A stretch of DNA of 64,000 nt from NCBI GenBank assembly GCA_913060515.1, contig CAJXRZ010000011.1:1-64000 (forward strand), written 5' to 3'. Below are positions 52,853-61,730 of the stretch, piece after piece. A model generated the notes under the pieces. That model was not told where the DNA came from and did not search any database. It was given only the letters and a program-made list of their open reading frames with translations. The position numbers and the translations under genes are program-made. The DNA is from an uncultured Pseudomonadota bacterium. Its GTDB lineage: Bacteria > Myxococcota_A > UBA796 > CAJQPC01. The stretch's first letter is position 1; every line of letters starts with the position of its first letter.

Positions 52853-54760
52853 TCAAGAACCGGTGCAGTTGTAGCTCAAGGTGACGGTGTCCTCGGAAGA
52901 GGTCGCGCCGTAGCAGTCCGTCACGGACAGCGCCATGACGACGGATGCAGTGGTGGTGCTGCCGTAGGTTGCGCTGACACCGGAGACCGTCACGGTAGGC
53001 GTTGCACTGGTGCTGTCGTCGATGCTCACAGTTGCGCTGTCAGCGTCGGAGACGGACCAAGCGTAGGTCATCCAGTAGTCCGAGTTCGCATCGGAGGAGC
53101 CGCTACCGTCGAGCTCGTACTCATTCTCACCACAGTCGTCACAGTCGTAGCTTGCGCCGTAGCTGATGGACTGGCAGGTGACGCTCTCAGAGTAGGAGTC
53201 GTCCGAACCAGCTTCAGCTACCGGAGTAGCGTTGTCTGGCGCAGCAACCACGGTCGCGACCATGGACACTGGGTAGCTGACGGTTCCACCATCGCTGACG
53301 GTCAGCGTGAAGACGTAGCTTCCGCTGACGTCTGGCGTGAAGGTCGGGTCAGCTGCCGTGTAGTCGCTCAAGTCCGAGGTGGTTGCCACGGAACCGCTGG
53401 GGGCTGAGGTGAGCTCCCACTCGTAGGTCAGGACACCGGACGAATCTGGGTCGTAGGAACCGGAACCGACCAAAGCCAGCTCATCACAGCTCTCAAGGCT
53501 GGAGCTTGCCTCGTAGCTGGCAACAGCGACAGGCATCAGCTCGGCGTAGCCGTCACAGTCGTTGTCCACGCCGGCCTCGAGCTCGGGAGCCCCGGGGTAG
53601 ACGGTGGAGCTGGTGTCATCACAGTCACCCTGGTCACGGGTGTAGCCGTCACCATCGTGATCAAAGGTAGAGCAGAGCTCGTTGCCCGTACCAGGGGAGC
53701 CAGCGTCACCGCGTCCGTCCCATGGGTCCAAAGCGGTGCACCAGTTTCCGGGTACGTCGTTGGCTCCGAGAGCCAGAACGTCGGGCTCCAAGTTGAGCGA
53801 GCCACCGTCGGGGTCAGGCATTGTGGCGCCGTCGTCCCAGGTAACGATGTCGATCACCACGCCGTCCGCGACCAACGACAAATCATCGCTCTCGTTGGAC
53901 AAGGTGATGCCGGAGTACTCGTAGTCCACTTCAACGTTGCCGTTGGTCTTGGTGTCCGCGTTGCTGCCCAAGACAACAAAGCCACCCGCGGGAACCACAA
54001 GGGGGTCGCCAGGCAGGACCGTATGGGTCTGGGAGCCGGACTGGATGGTGATTCCGTCAATGGCCAAGTCGGCGCCGGAGCTGTTGTAGAGCTCGAACCA
54101 CTCGCCGTTGGGGTCGGTGACGCCCTGCGGGTTGTTCATGATCTCGTTGATCACGAGCTCACCACCGCTCCACGGCAGCTCATCTACGGAGCCGTCGCAG
54201 TCGTTGTCGATGCCGTCAGCATCAATCTCGCTGTGACCGGGGTATGCCTCGGCCTCGTTGTCGTCGCAGTCGTCCTGGCACTGGGTGTAGCCGTCGCCGT
54301 CGACGTCGTAGCCCTCGTCGATGAGCGAGTCACCGTCGTTGTCCAAGCCGTCGCAGGTCTCGCTGCCCACGCAGTCGGCCACGCCGTCGTTGTCGGAGTC
54401 GGCAAAGCCTTCGTCCACGCCGCCGTCGCCGTCGTTGTCCAGACCATCACAGTCCTCGACATCCATGCAGTCTGCGATCGAGTCGCCGTCGGCGTCGCCG
54501 AAGCCTTCGTCCGCAAGGGAGTTGCAGTTGTCATCGATGCCGTTGCAGTCTTCTGCGCGACCTGGGTAGATCTCGGCGTCGTTGTCGTCGCAGTCGCCGT
54601 CGGCCGCGGTCACACCGTCGCCGTCACCATCCAGTGGGTTGGCGGAGTCCACGACAATGGGGTCCTCGCTGTCGACTGCAGCAACGTCGTCGCCTTTGCA
54701 CCCCGAGAGGGCGATAAGGATGGAGGTAACGAAAACTGCAGTGGCGGTTCTCTTGATCAT
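52853..54760 (-). CDS. MopE-repeat lipoprotein with lamin-tail and PKD-like domains
   Basis: A 635-residue lipoprotein with lipobox ALSGC (Cys 21). The N-terminal 190 residues hold about five Asp-rich MopE-type repeats (DGDGDGVTAADGDCDDNDAE, DCDGLDNDGDGGVDEGF and similar). A lamin-tail domain follows (about 195-340, ELVINEIMNNPQG, NGEWFELYNSSG), then one more MopE repeat (about 365-405) and two PKD/Ig-like domains to the end. Lamin-tail domains in bacteria occur in surface and secreted proteins. Likely calcium-bound and surface-exposed. Role unknown. Confidence 0.85.
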   Translation of the reverse strand: MIKRTATAVFVTSILIALSGCKGDDVAAVDSEDPIVVDSANPLDGDGDGVTAADGDCDDNDAEIYPGRAEDCNGIDDNCNSLADEGFGDADGDSIADCMDVEDCDGLDNDGDGGVDEGFADSDNDGVADCVGSETCDGLDNDGDSLIDEGYDVDGDGYTQCQDDCDDNEAEAYPGHSEIDADGIDNDCDGSVDELPWSGGELVINEIMNNPQGVTDPNGEWFELYNSSGADLAIDGITIQSGSQTHTVLPGDPLVVPAGGFVVLGSNADTKTNGNVEVDYEYSGITLSNESDDLSLVADGVVIDIVTWDDGATMPDPDGGSLNLEPDVLALGANDVPGNWCTALDPWDGRGDAGSPGTGNELCSTFDHDGDGYTRDQGDCDDTSSTVYPGAPELEAGVDNDCDGYAELMPVAVASYEASSSLESCDELALVGSGSYDPDSSGVLTYEWELTSAPSGSVATTSDLSDYTAADPTFTPDVSGSYVFTLTVSDGGTVSYPVSMVATVVAAPDNATPVAEAGSDDSYSESVTCQSISYGASYDCDDCGENEYELDGSGSSDANSDYWMTYAWSVSDADSATVSIDDSTSATPTVTVSGVSATYGSTTTASVVMALSVTDCYGATSSEDTVTLSYNCTGS

Positions 54761-54809
54761 GAGGCGGTCTCCCCAACAAAGGTGGGCTGGTCAAAGTACG
54801 GTCCTGCGC

Positions 54810-54839
54810 ACATTACCGCGAAGGGGGCCCACTCCACAA
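54810..54839 (-). promoter_or_regulatory. Candidate promoter for the MopE/LTD lipoprotein gene
   Basis: On the minus strand TTGTGG, 18 bases, TAATGT, about 50 bases before the start. Confidence 0.35.
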
Positions 54840-54995
54840 GAAAACCTGTCCTTTTCTCCGCAACTTTGAATCCCAATATGGGTACCCACGCTTCCCTCAA
54901 GCCGGGGCCCGGGCCTGCTGGCGGACATCTAGCTGTATTCCTTGGCCTTCAGCAGAACTGCCGACCCAGGAGATCGCCACCCCGGGTTTTTTCCC

Positions 54996-55023
54996 TTGAC
55001 AGCCCCCACCTTCAAGATAGATG
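54996..55023 (+). promoter_or_regulatory. Promoter of tRNA-Gly
   Basis: TTGACA, 16 bases, TAGATG, 38 bases before the mature tRNA. Confidence 0.6.
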
Positions 55024-55061
55024 TCGGGGGCTCAACGAGGCGCTTGTCTCGTCGCACCTGA

Positions 55062-55137
55062 GCGGGAGTAGCTCAGTTGGTAGAGCGCCAGCTTGCCATG
55101 CTGGTTGTCGCGGGTTCGACTCCCGTCTCCCGCTCCA
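55062..55137 (+). tRNA. tRNA-Gly (GCC)
   Basis: A full cloverleaf: acceptor GCGGGAG/CTCCCGC, D-loop CAGTTGGTAGA, anticodon stem CCAGC/GCTGG with loop TTGCCAT and anticodon GCC, T-arm GCGGGTTCGACTCCCGT. CCA is encoded. Confidence 0.97.
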
Positions 55138-55142
55138 TTCTA

Positions 55143-55168
55143 GGCCGCCCTTCGGGGCGGCCTTTTTT
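55143..55168 (+). terminator. Rho-independent terminator after tRNA-Gly
   Basis: Stem GGCCGCCC/GGGCGGCC with a TTCG tetraloop, followed by six T residues. Confidence 0.94.
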
Positions 55169-55232
55169 GCCTCTGCGCAACAAGCAGCGAAGCCTGCACC
55201 GAATCCGACCCGCAATGCGCGAAATCGGCGGC

Positions 55233-56423
55233 TCAGCTTCCTTGCGCTTTGCCATCTACAAAGCGTCGGCCCTTCCATTCCGCTTCAACTCCGAAGAGTG
55301 AACGCAGAAGGATCCAGGCGAAGAGCAAGTTGCCGAGGGGATGCGTCAGGGCATGCCAACCGCTTCGCCCATCTTGGCGCTCGAGGCGAAAGCGGAAGAC
55401 GTGAATCAAGATCGCGATCAGCGCAAGCCAGAGCGTCCACTCCCAACCAGGTCCTGCCCACAGGCCAAGCTGGCTGGCAACGCTGGCGGCCAGCAGGCCG
55501 TAGGGCAACAAGGTGCTGACGCCGATGAACATGAGGGCGCCGATGGCGACCCCGGGGCGTCGGTCCATTCCTTCGTACAAGTTCTTGCCGTAGCCGGAGA
55601 CGATCTCCGAGAGGGCGGTGTAAAGCCGGACGCGAAAGGCGCCTGGGGCGTGGAACAGCCCCGTGGCCAGCGCCCGCTGCTTGAAGGCTTTGGCCAAGCG
55701 CACGTCCTCTAGGACTTCGGCACGCACGGCCTCGTGGCCTCCCAAGCTGTCGTAGCCCTCTCGGTTCACAAGGATGAACTGACCATTTGCAAACGCCTCC
55801 GGCCGTCCAGGGTCGTTGACCGCTTCCAGGTCGACGGCGCCGCGAATGAACCAGCCGATCACCGGGATCACGGCCCCCTCCCAAAAGCTCTCTAGGGCCC
55901 AGTCACCAAAGAGCGACAAGAGCTGAAGCTGGTCCCGCTCCATTCGTGCGCAGGCACGGGATGCGGCCCAAGGCGCAAGCCTCAAGTCGGCATCGACAAA
56001 GAGAAGCTGCACTCCTCTGGCCTCGCTGGCGGCGCGCTGACAAGCCCATGGCTTGCCGGCCCAACCTGCTGGCGGCTCTGTACCAGCGATCACCCGAAGG
56101 CGAGGATCCCCTCCCCCAGCATCCAATGCCTCTTGGCGCGTTTGGTCTGTGCTCCGGTCATCGACGACGATCAACTCAAGATTGGGATGGTCCTGTTCCA
56201 GCGCCGAGAGCACGGCATCACCGATCTTGCCCTGCTCGTTGCGGGCCGGAATGCAGATGCTGAGCAGCGGCAGCTTCTCGGGTACAGCCTCGGACTCCGA
56301 GAGCCGGTAGCCCCTGCCCCAACGACCCACTCCAGCAGCCAGCCCTGCCCAGGTCAGCGTCAACAACCCCAGGAAGGAGCCCGCCAGAACGACGCTCAAG
56401 CCTGGGTCAGACCACGCGATCAC
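55233..56423 (-). CDS. Membrane-associated GT2 glycosyltransferase
   Basis: A 396-residue enzyme with an N-terminal membrane helix (about 7-30), a GT-A domain (about 50-270) and three or four C-terminal helices. GT2 motifs are LLSICIPARNEQGKIGD, LIVVDDRSTDQT and the metal-binding LLFVDADLRL. The phrase PPAGWAGKPWACQRA resembles the hopanoid-associated HpnB and carotenoid CruC-type group, whose acceptors are lipids. The start is GTG 56423, with GTGA overlapping the preceding stop. Third gene of an operon with a polytopic protein and a hexapeptide-repeat protein. Confidence 0.82.
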   Translation of the reverse strand: MIAWSDPGLSVVLAGSFLGLLTLTWAGLAAGVGRWGRGYRLSESEAVPEKLPLLSICIPARNEQGKIGDAVLSALEQDHPNLELIVVDDRSTDQTRQEALDAGGGDPRLRVIAGTEPPAGWAGKPWACQRAASEARGVQLLFVDADLRLAPWAASRACARMERDQLQLLSLFGDWALESFWEGAVIPVIGWFIRGAVDLEAVNDPGRPEAFANGQFILVNREGYDSLGGHEAVRAEVLEDVRLAKAFKQRALATGLFHAPGAFRVRLYTALSEIVSGYGKNLYEGMDRRPGVAIGALMFIGVSTLLPYGLLAASVASQLGLWAGPGWEWTLWLALIAILIHVFRFRLERQDGRSGWHALTHPLGNLLFAWILLRSLFGVEAEWKGRRFVDGKAQGS

Positions 56424-57577
56424 AAGGACTCCAAGCGGCCATCTCGGACCATGAAAGGACCTGGGGTCTCGGGAAGGGCGACACGAGAGAGGACCTGCTC
56501 GCCGACGACGCTGATCCCAGGGGGTATCGCCCGCCCTGGAGCGATCCACACGCCGCTGCCCACAAGGCTGCCGTGGCCCACGCACACCCCAGCCATCCCC
56601 AATGGAACGGGCTCGACCCCTGTGGCGACCGGAATCCGCACCGGCGCATCCCCCAGCTTCTGATCCATGCCGTAGCTGCCTCTCTTCAGGCCAGCCCCCT
56701 CACCCAGAACACCCAGCTGCATCGCGCCCCCAAGCGCTGCGCCAGGCCCCAACACGCTGTACTTGACCAGAGCCTGCCGCTGAACGACGGCCCTCTCCCC
56801 AAGCACGGTGCCTTCCACGACGGCCAGCGGCTCAACCCGGGAGCCGGGTCCCAAGATGCAGCCCCGGACAACGGCGCCCGCCTGAACTTCGGCGCCCTCC
56901 ATCAGGATCGAGGCCTCTACGACCGCGTCAGGGTGCACGCTCCCCCCCCTGGACAGCCCTTGGGGAATGCGACGGGGCCCCGCTCTGAAGAAGGCCCGAA
57001 GCACGTTCCACACCAACATGGGTCCATTGCCGAGCAGCTCTCCCCACAGCGTCGGGGGCAAGGAGAGCAAGTTTCCCCAAAGCAGACCAAGCCAGTTGCG
57101 CACGGGCAACACTAGCCTATCGCTGAGCGCCAAGTCCTCTCCGCCAGGGGCCATGTTCCCCAATACGCGCTCTTCAGGGTCCAGGACCAGGATCTTGGCC
57201 GCGGCCAGCCGAGCCTGCACGCCCCCTTGCCGGTCGGGCCGCAGGTAGCAGAGTCCATCGCTTTGAGCCTCAAGCGAGGCCATCTTCACGAGCGCACCGA
57301 GCTGTCCACCCAACTCCACCCGCACATCTTCACTCCCTGCCCGCCCGGCATGCCAAGCGGCATCCAGAGCCTTGGGCCCCAAAGCGCAGCCATCCGGCAG
57401 CACCAAGGCCTCCATTCCTGGCCGCCACTCGTCCACGATCTCAAAGCCAGCGCGCGCCGCCGCCTGGGTCACCGAGTCGGCCAAGGTACCGGTCCCCAGT
57501 GGCATCTGGCCACTGACCCCGAGCCCCCGGAGCTCGCCGCTCCAAGGCAAAACCAGCAAGGTCTTACCAGAGGGCAT
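56420..57577 (-). CDS. Left-handed beta-helix (hexapeptide repeat) protein
   Basis: A 385-residue protein. The N-terminal half looks like a degenerate nucleotidyltransferase-type domain without the usual GxGTR loop. The C-terminal half (about 215-385) is a clear hexapeptide-repeat helix (VHPDAVVEASILMEGAEVQA, LGPGSRVEPLAVVEGTVLGE) as in GlmU or sugar acyltransferases. It could modify or activate a sugar for the neighbouring glycosyltransferase, but catalytic residues cannot be assigned. ATG 57577 lies within the last 14 bases of the upstream gene. Confidence 0.68.
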   Translation of the reverse strand: MPSGKTLLVLPWSGELRGLGVSGQMPLGTGTLADSVTQAAARAGFEIVDEWRPGMEALVLPDGCALGPKALDAAWHAGRAGSEDVRVELGGQLGALVKMASLEAQSDGLCYLRPDRQGGVQARLAAAKILVLDPEERVLGNMAPGGEDLALSDRLVLPVRNWLGLLWGNLLSLPPTLWGELLGNGPMLVWNVLRAFFRAGPRRIPQGLSRGGSVHPDAVVEASILMEGAEVQAGAVVRGCILGPGSRVEPLAVVEGTVLGERAVVQRQALVKYSVLGPGAALGGAMQLGVLGEGAGLKRGSYGMDQKLGDAPVRIPVATGVEPVPLGMAGVCVGHGSLVGSGVWIAPGRAIPPGISVVGEQVLSRVALPETPGPFMVRDGRLESL

Positions 57578-59240
57578 GGATGCGAACCCCCTGCCCTTCC
57601 GCGATCGGCTCCTGGGCCGCATCTAGCGCGCGCACAGCTTGGTCGTGCATGTCAGGCCGGGCGCTCCCATCTTCGTGGATGACGAGGTAGCGAATCTTCT
57701 GTTTGCGCGCGACCCGACGGGTGTTCTTGAGTGGCTGCCCTGCGTTCTTCGCCGCGGCGTCCTGCAGCATGGCCGCCCAGACCAAGCGAGAGGCACTGTT
57801 GTTGGGGAAGTTCAGGCTGCCGGTCAGTGGCTTGTGGTGCACGCTCTGCTCGTACAAGTAAGAGCGGCCTCCTGCCACTGGATAGTTGATCACTGCACCC
57901 TTCGGAGCATCGGCGAGCACATCAAAGGCAGGGTCCAGCGCCATCTGCGAGGTATCGGGAAGTCCATGTACCGGGGCGGCGAGTCGAAACTCAAGGGCCA
58001 CGAGCACAGCCAGGAGCGGCGCTGCCCAAGACTGGGGCAGAGCACGGACCGCACCTGCTGCAAGCAGGGCAAGGGCCAAGGAAGCGGCCGCGCCGAGGCG
58101 GTAGAGCAGCGACAAAGAGGAGAAGCCAGGGAGGTCTTCGATCACGAAGTAGGGCAAAGGAACAGCCAGGCGTCGGTCGATCACCCACGCTGTCCCGTCC
58201 ATACAGACCACCGGCCCCATGGCGAGAACGAGGCCACCGAGCCCAGCGACCAGCACCGCACCGCGACCGCTCCCCGGGCCTTTGCGCACACAGCCGGCGC
58301 CTGCAGCAAGGATCAGCAACCAGCCTAGGTAGTGGCAGTGAACGAACTCTTCGCCATAGCGACTGAGTTCTGAGAAGTCCGGACTGCGAAAGTCCCCGGG
58401 GACAAACCAGCCCCGTGGATCCGCAGGACCGATGCTCCGGCGAACCGTGTCCAGCTCCTTCTCATGCTTGATGCCGACCAGATTGTCGGGATCCTGCACC
58501 CCAGCGTGGGCCGCGGCTGCCCAAGGCAAAGTGAGGGCCAGCCCCAAGACGGCCACTGTGACGCTACGGCCGAGGCGGCGCCCCCGCGAGATGCCGGGAC
58601 GTGCGGCGAAGAGGAATCCGGCCCAAAAGAGCCATGCGCAGATTCCCATGTACCAACTGGAGAGCGCAGCCAAGAAGAGGCACAGCCCCGCAAAGACGAT
58701 GCGGCCAGGCCCTCCCCGGTCCAATGCCTTCAGGAGCGCCAACACAGAGAGCGGAAGCCAGCCGCCCGCAATGGCCTCGCTTGTGCCGTTCTGCATCCCT
58801 GAGATGAGGACAGGCGCCAGGGCAAAGCCAACGCCAGCGACCCATGCGGCGCGACGATCTCCCCAAAGGTAGAGCCCCAATGCGTGGGCGGCCAAGCCGG
58901 AGAACACCACATGGCCGATGCACAGCAGAGAATAGGCAGCCAGAAGCCCAAAGGCAGCGACCAGCGGCAAGCCGATGATGGCGTTGAGGGGATCGGCGAC
59001 CAGAAGCACTCCGCCGTCCGGCCATCCGAGCAGAGTGGTGCGCCAGGGAATGACGCCCGAACTGAGCTCGTGTTCTACAAACCAGAGAGACCACAAGCTG
59101 TTGCCCAGGTCGCTCCGGCCCGCCCCAGGCACGCTGGTCCCGAGCTGAAGCGGCGCTGGCCATGTGACCCAACACGCGAGCAGCGAATAGACGGCCAACC
59201 GCAGCAGTCTGGTGGGCCAGGGAGAAGGAGGGGATGTCAC
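57564..59240 (-). CDS. Polytopic membrane protein, GT-C-like
   Basis: A 558-residue inner-membrane protein with about ten to twelve hydrophobic helices and a periplasmic loop near 70-80 (PGAGRSDLGNSLWSLWFVEH). The overall layout resembles GT-C enzymes such as the YfhO/ArnT type that use lipid-linked sugars, but no diagnostic Asp-Glu or Asp-Asp loop can be confirmed by eye. The start is uncertain. GTG 59240 is preferred over a TTG at 59309. First gene of the three-gene operon ending at 55233. Confidence 0.6.
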   Translation of the reverse strand: MTSPPSPWPTRLLRLAVYSLLACWVTWPAPLQLGTSVPGAGRSDLGNSLWSLWFVEHELSSGVIPWRTTLLGWPDGGVLLVADPLNAIIGLPLVAAFGLLAAYSLLCIGHVVFSGLAAHALGLYLWGDRRAAWVAGVGFALAPVLISGMQNGTSEAIAGGWLPLSVLALLKALDRGGPGRIVFAGLCLFLAALSSWYMGICAWLFWAGFLFAARPGISRGRRLGRSVTVAVLGLALTLPWAAAAHAGVQDPDNLVGIKHEKELDTVRRSIGPADPRGWFVPGDFRSPDFSELSRYGEEFVHCHYLGWLLILAAGAGCVRKGPGSGRGAVLVAGLGGLVLAMGPVVCMDGTAWVIDRRLAVPLPYFVIEDLPGFSSLSLLYRLGAAASLALALLAAGAVRALPQSWAAPLLAVLVALEFRLAAPVHGLPDTSQMALDPAFDVLADAPKGAVINYPVAGGRSYLYEQSVHHKPLTGSLNFPNNSASRLVWAAMLQDAAAKNAGQPLKNTRRVARKQKIRYLVIHEDGSARPDMHDQAVRALDAAQEPIAEGQGVRIHALW

Positions 59241-59352
59241 GGATGCTCGGCCAGTTGAGCGCAGTCTACCACTGCGTTGCCCCGGACTTTGTCCACAAGC
59301 TATGGACAACTCCCCGAAAGGCGCGAACGTGACAGGACTGCGGCGTTTCGTC

Positions 59353-59380
59353 TTAACTCCTTGTTATTAAGGCATAAATA
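59353..59380 (+). promoter_or_regulatory. Candidate promoter for the small lipoprotein gene
   Basis: TTAACT, 16 bases, TAAATA in an unusually AT-rich stretch, followed by a leader of about 110 bases. Confidence 0.3.
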
Positions 59381-59426
59381 CCGTGCGCAGAACTTGGGCA
59401 CGGTGTGACAACTTTGGTTTGTCCGC

Positions 59427-59450
59427 AGCAAGCCCCCGCTGGGGGGTGCT
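59427..59450 (+). promoter_or_regulatory. Hairpin in the leader of the small lipoprotein gene
   Basis: AGCA/TGCT and CCCCC/GGGGG stems around a three-base loop, without a T run. Could act as an attenuator or stabiliser. Confidence 0.35.
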
Positions 59451-59496
59451 TTCGAGGTCACCTTTCGTTAGCATGCCCGCCCCATAGGAGAACTCC

Positions 59497-59940
59497 ATGT
59501 TGACCCTACTGATTGCATCCCTGCTCGTGGCGTGCGGCGAGAAGGAGGCCTCTGAGACCTCTGCTGTTGCCGAGGCCACCTCCGAGGCAGCCACCGTTGT
59601 GCCCGCTGACAAGAACTCCACTGCTTTCGGCGCCAGGCTGATGAGCAACAACTTCGAAGGCATGAAGCCCGTTGAAGGTGACGTAAAGCTCACCTACAAC
59701 AGCCTCAAGTTCTCTCCTGACGGCACTTGGGCTGCCAACGGCATCGTCGAGATCGCTGACGAGGGCATGGAGTGCATGGAGAGCGGCACCTGGACCATGG
59801 AGCCTGCCACCGCCGACAACGTCGCGACCGTGGCTTGGACCATCGTTGAGACCAACTGCGCAGGACGCGAGGCCGGCGGCGAGACCCGCGCGGAGCTCAA
59901 CATCCTGGACAGCGGCGCCTACAAGATGAAGATGCGCTGA
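59497..59940 (+). CDS. Small lipoprotein of unknown function
   Basis: A 147-residue lipoprotein with lipobox LLVAC (Cys 13). An Ala/Glu/Thr linker (about 15-40) precedes a small beta-rich domain of about 100 residues with YNSLKFSPDGTWAANGIVEI, two further Cys (MECMESGTW and ETNCAGRE) that could pair, and a closing NILDSGAYKMKM strand. This looks like a lipocalin-like or similar periplasmic domain, but no family is recognised. AGGAG seven bases before ATG 59497. Confidence 0.75.
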   Translation: MLTLLIASLLVACGEKEASETSAVAEATSEAATVVPADKNSTAFGARLMSNNFEGMKPVEGDVKLTYNSLKFSPDGTWAANGIVEIADEGMECMESGTWTMEPATADNVATVAWTIVETNCAGREAGGETRAELNILDSGAYKMKMR

Positions 59941-59952
59941 GCTGCGGAGCGC

Positions 59953-61602
59953 CTATGCCCCTGTGATTCCTACTGTGGATCTGGGGGCGTAGCGCTCCAC
60001 CAGTGACTCTGCGGCGCGTACGCCATCCAGAGCGGCCGAGACGATGCCGCCGGCGTACCCCGCCCCTTCACCGACTGGGAGCAAGTCGGGCAAGCTCTGC
60101 GAGTGCAGATCCGGGCCACGCAGAAAGCGAACGGGTGAGGTCGTGCGCGTCTCAGGAGCGATCAAGAGGGCCTCAGGACCTGCGAAGCCTTTGAGCTTGT
60201 GATCAAAGGAGCGGATGGCCTTCTTGAGCCCTGAGATCAGCCCCGGTGGGAGCAGTTCATTCAGGTCGACTGCGGTCAAGCCTTGGGGGTAGCTGCTTCG
60301 CGGGAGAGAGTCGGAGAAGCCACCGGAGAGGAGGTCTTCCACCCGCTGGGCCGGCGCACGGTAGTTTCCGCCCGCCAACTCAAAGGCCTTCTTCTCGATG
60401 CGATCTTGGTAGTCCAGTCCGGCGAGGGGGTTCTTCCCCACCTTTGGGTACTCGTTTGCCTGCACCTCAACGATGATCGCGGAGTTGGCCCAGAAGGCCC
60501 TTCGTGCAGCGAAGCTCATGCCGTTCACAACCACACGGCCTTCCTGAGCGGTTGCTGGGACGACCATTCCACCCGGACACATACAGAAGGTGTGCGCTGA
60601 GCGCCCCTTGCTGGGGCTGTGGGTGAGTCGGTAACTGGCAGGCGGGAGGTCGCCGCGCTCCCCGCGGTATTGGGCCATGTCGATCAAGGCCTGTGGGTGC
60701 TCGATCCTTGCCCCAATGGCAATGGGCCTGGCCACACACTCGGCCCCCGCCCGGTACAGGGCTCGGTAGGTGTCTCGTGCAGAGTGACCAGCTGCCACGA
60801 TGACTGGCCCGCGTCGGAGCTCGGTCCCGTCACTCAGGCGTACACCGACACAGCGCCCACCTTCATTGAGAAACTCGGAGACGCTGGTGTTGAAGCGCAC
60901 CTCCGCACCCAGCTCTCGCAAGCGCTCACGGAAGACTGGCAGAATCGCGCGGACCTTGTCGGTCCCCAGGTGCGCGTAGCTGGCCTGTTGAATCTCGGGA
61001 TCTGCTCCGAACTGCACCAAACGCTGGAAGATGTAGCCTAGGTCCCCGTCACGCTTCCGGGTGTAGATCTTTCCGTCCGAGAAGGTGCCTGCCCCTCCCT
61101 CTCCAAAGACGACGTTGCTCTCTGGGTTCAAGGGGATCTTGTTCCGCCAGCCTTGATTGACGGTCGGAACGCGGTCCTCAACAGGCTGGCCTCGCTCCAG
61201 CAAAAGCACCTTGGCCCCTGTCTCCGCGAGACGAAGCGCCGCGAAGAGACCGGCTGGACCGGCGCCAACCACGATCGGCCTCACATCCGCTGGCCAAGTT
61301 TCCCGAGGAATTGTCGCCCGATCAAAGAGGCCGTAGCGTTCTGCATCACGCTCGGTCCACGCCCGGACGCCGTGGATGCCGCGCGCCAAGAGCTCTTCTT
61401 CACCGGTATCCAGCTCAATTCGATAGTTGGCCAGCCAACGCTTTCGGCGCTGTCGGGCGTCTAGAGAACGCTTGATAAGCTGAATCTCGGTGATTCGACT
61501 CACAGGAATTCTGAGCACTTCCGCCACATGGGGGAGCTGCTCTTCCGTTTCCGAGGCCTCGGCTGAACCGCGCCACTCTACGCCCATCACCAGGATCGCC
61601 AC
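59953..61602 (-). CDS. FAD-dependent dehydrogenase, COG2509-like
   Basis: A 549-residue flavoprotein. An N-terminal region (about 25-105) with the phrase IQLIKRSLDARQRRKR precedes the FAD-binding GAGPAGLFAALRLAETG. Further blocks are NVVFGEGGAGTFSDGKIYTR, IVAAGHSARDTYRAL, HTFCMCPGGMVVPA and VGEGAGYAGGI, which together are typical of the COG2509 family of uncharacterised NAD(P)/FAD-dependent dehydrogenases. Reaction unknown. The start is GTG 61602 with GGAGG five bases upstream. Convergent with the lipoprotein gene, 12 bases apart. Confidence 0.87.
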   Translation of the reverse strand: MAILVMGVEWRGSAEASETEEQLPHVAEVLRIPVSRITEIQLIKRSLDARQRRKRWLANYRIELDTGEEELLARGIHGVRAWTERDAERYGLFDRATIPRETWPADVRPIVVGAGPAGLFAALRLAETGAKVLLLERGQPVEDRVPTVNQGWRNKIPLNPESNVVFGEGGAGTFSDGKIYTRKRDGDLGYIFQRLVQFGADPEIQQASYAHLGTDKVRAILPVFRERLRELGAEVRFNTSVSEFLNEGGRCVGVRLSDGTELRRGPVIVAAGHSARDTYRALYRAGAECVARPIAIGARIEHPQALIDMAQYRGERGDLPPASYRLTHSPSKGRSAHTFCMCPGGMVVPATAQEGRVVVNGMSFAARRAFWANSAIIVEVQANEYPKVGKNPLAGLDYQDRIEKKAFELAGGNYRAPAQRVEDLLSGGFSDSLPRSSYPQGLTAVDLNELLPPGLISGLKKAIRSFDHKLKGFAGPEALLIAPETRTTSPVRFLRGPDLHSQSLPDLLPVGEGAGYAGGIVSAALDGVRAAESLVERYAPRSTVGITGA

Positions 61603-61730
61603 TCGGCCTCCAAGCAGCTTTCATAACGCAGCCCTGCGTGTGGGTGACCAACCGCCTTGTCCCGGTTAGCCGGAGCACCTTGAAAACACCGGGCGGGCCC
61701 TGCCCTCCCCTCAGATCCCGTGGAGTTCAC

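Larger units (their letters stand above)
54761..55061. other. 301-base intergenic stretch before tRNA-Gly
   Basis: Holds a candidate promoter for the minus-strand lipoprotein gene and the tRNA promoter. No credible gene on either strand. Confidence 0.7.
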
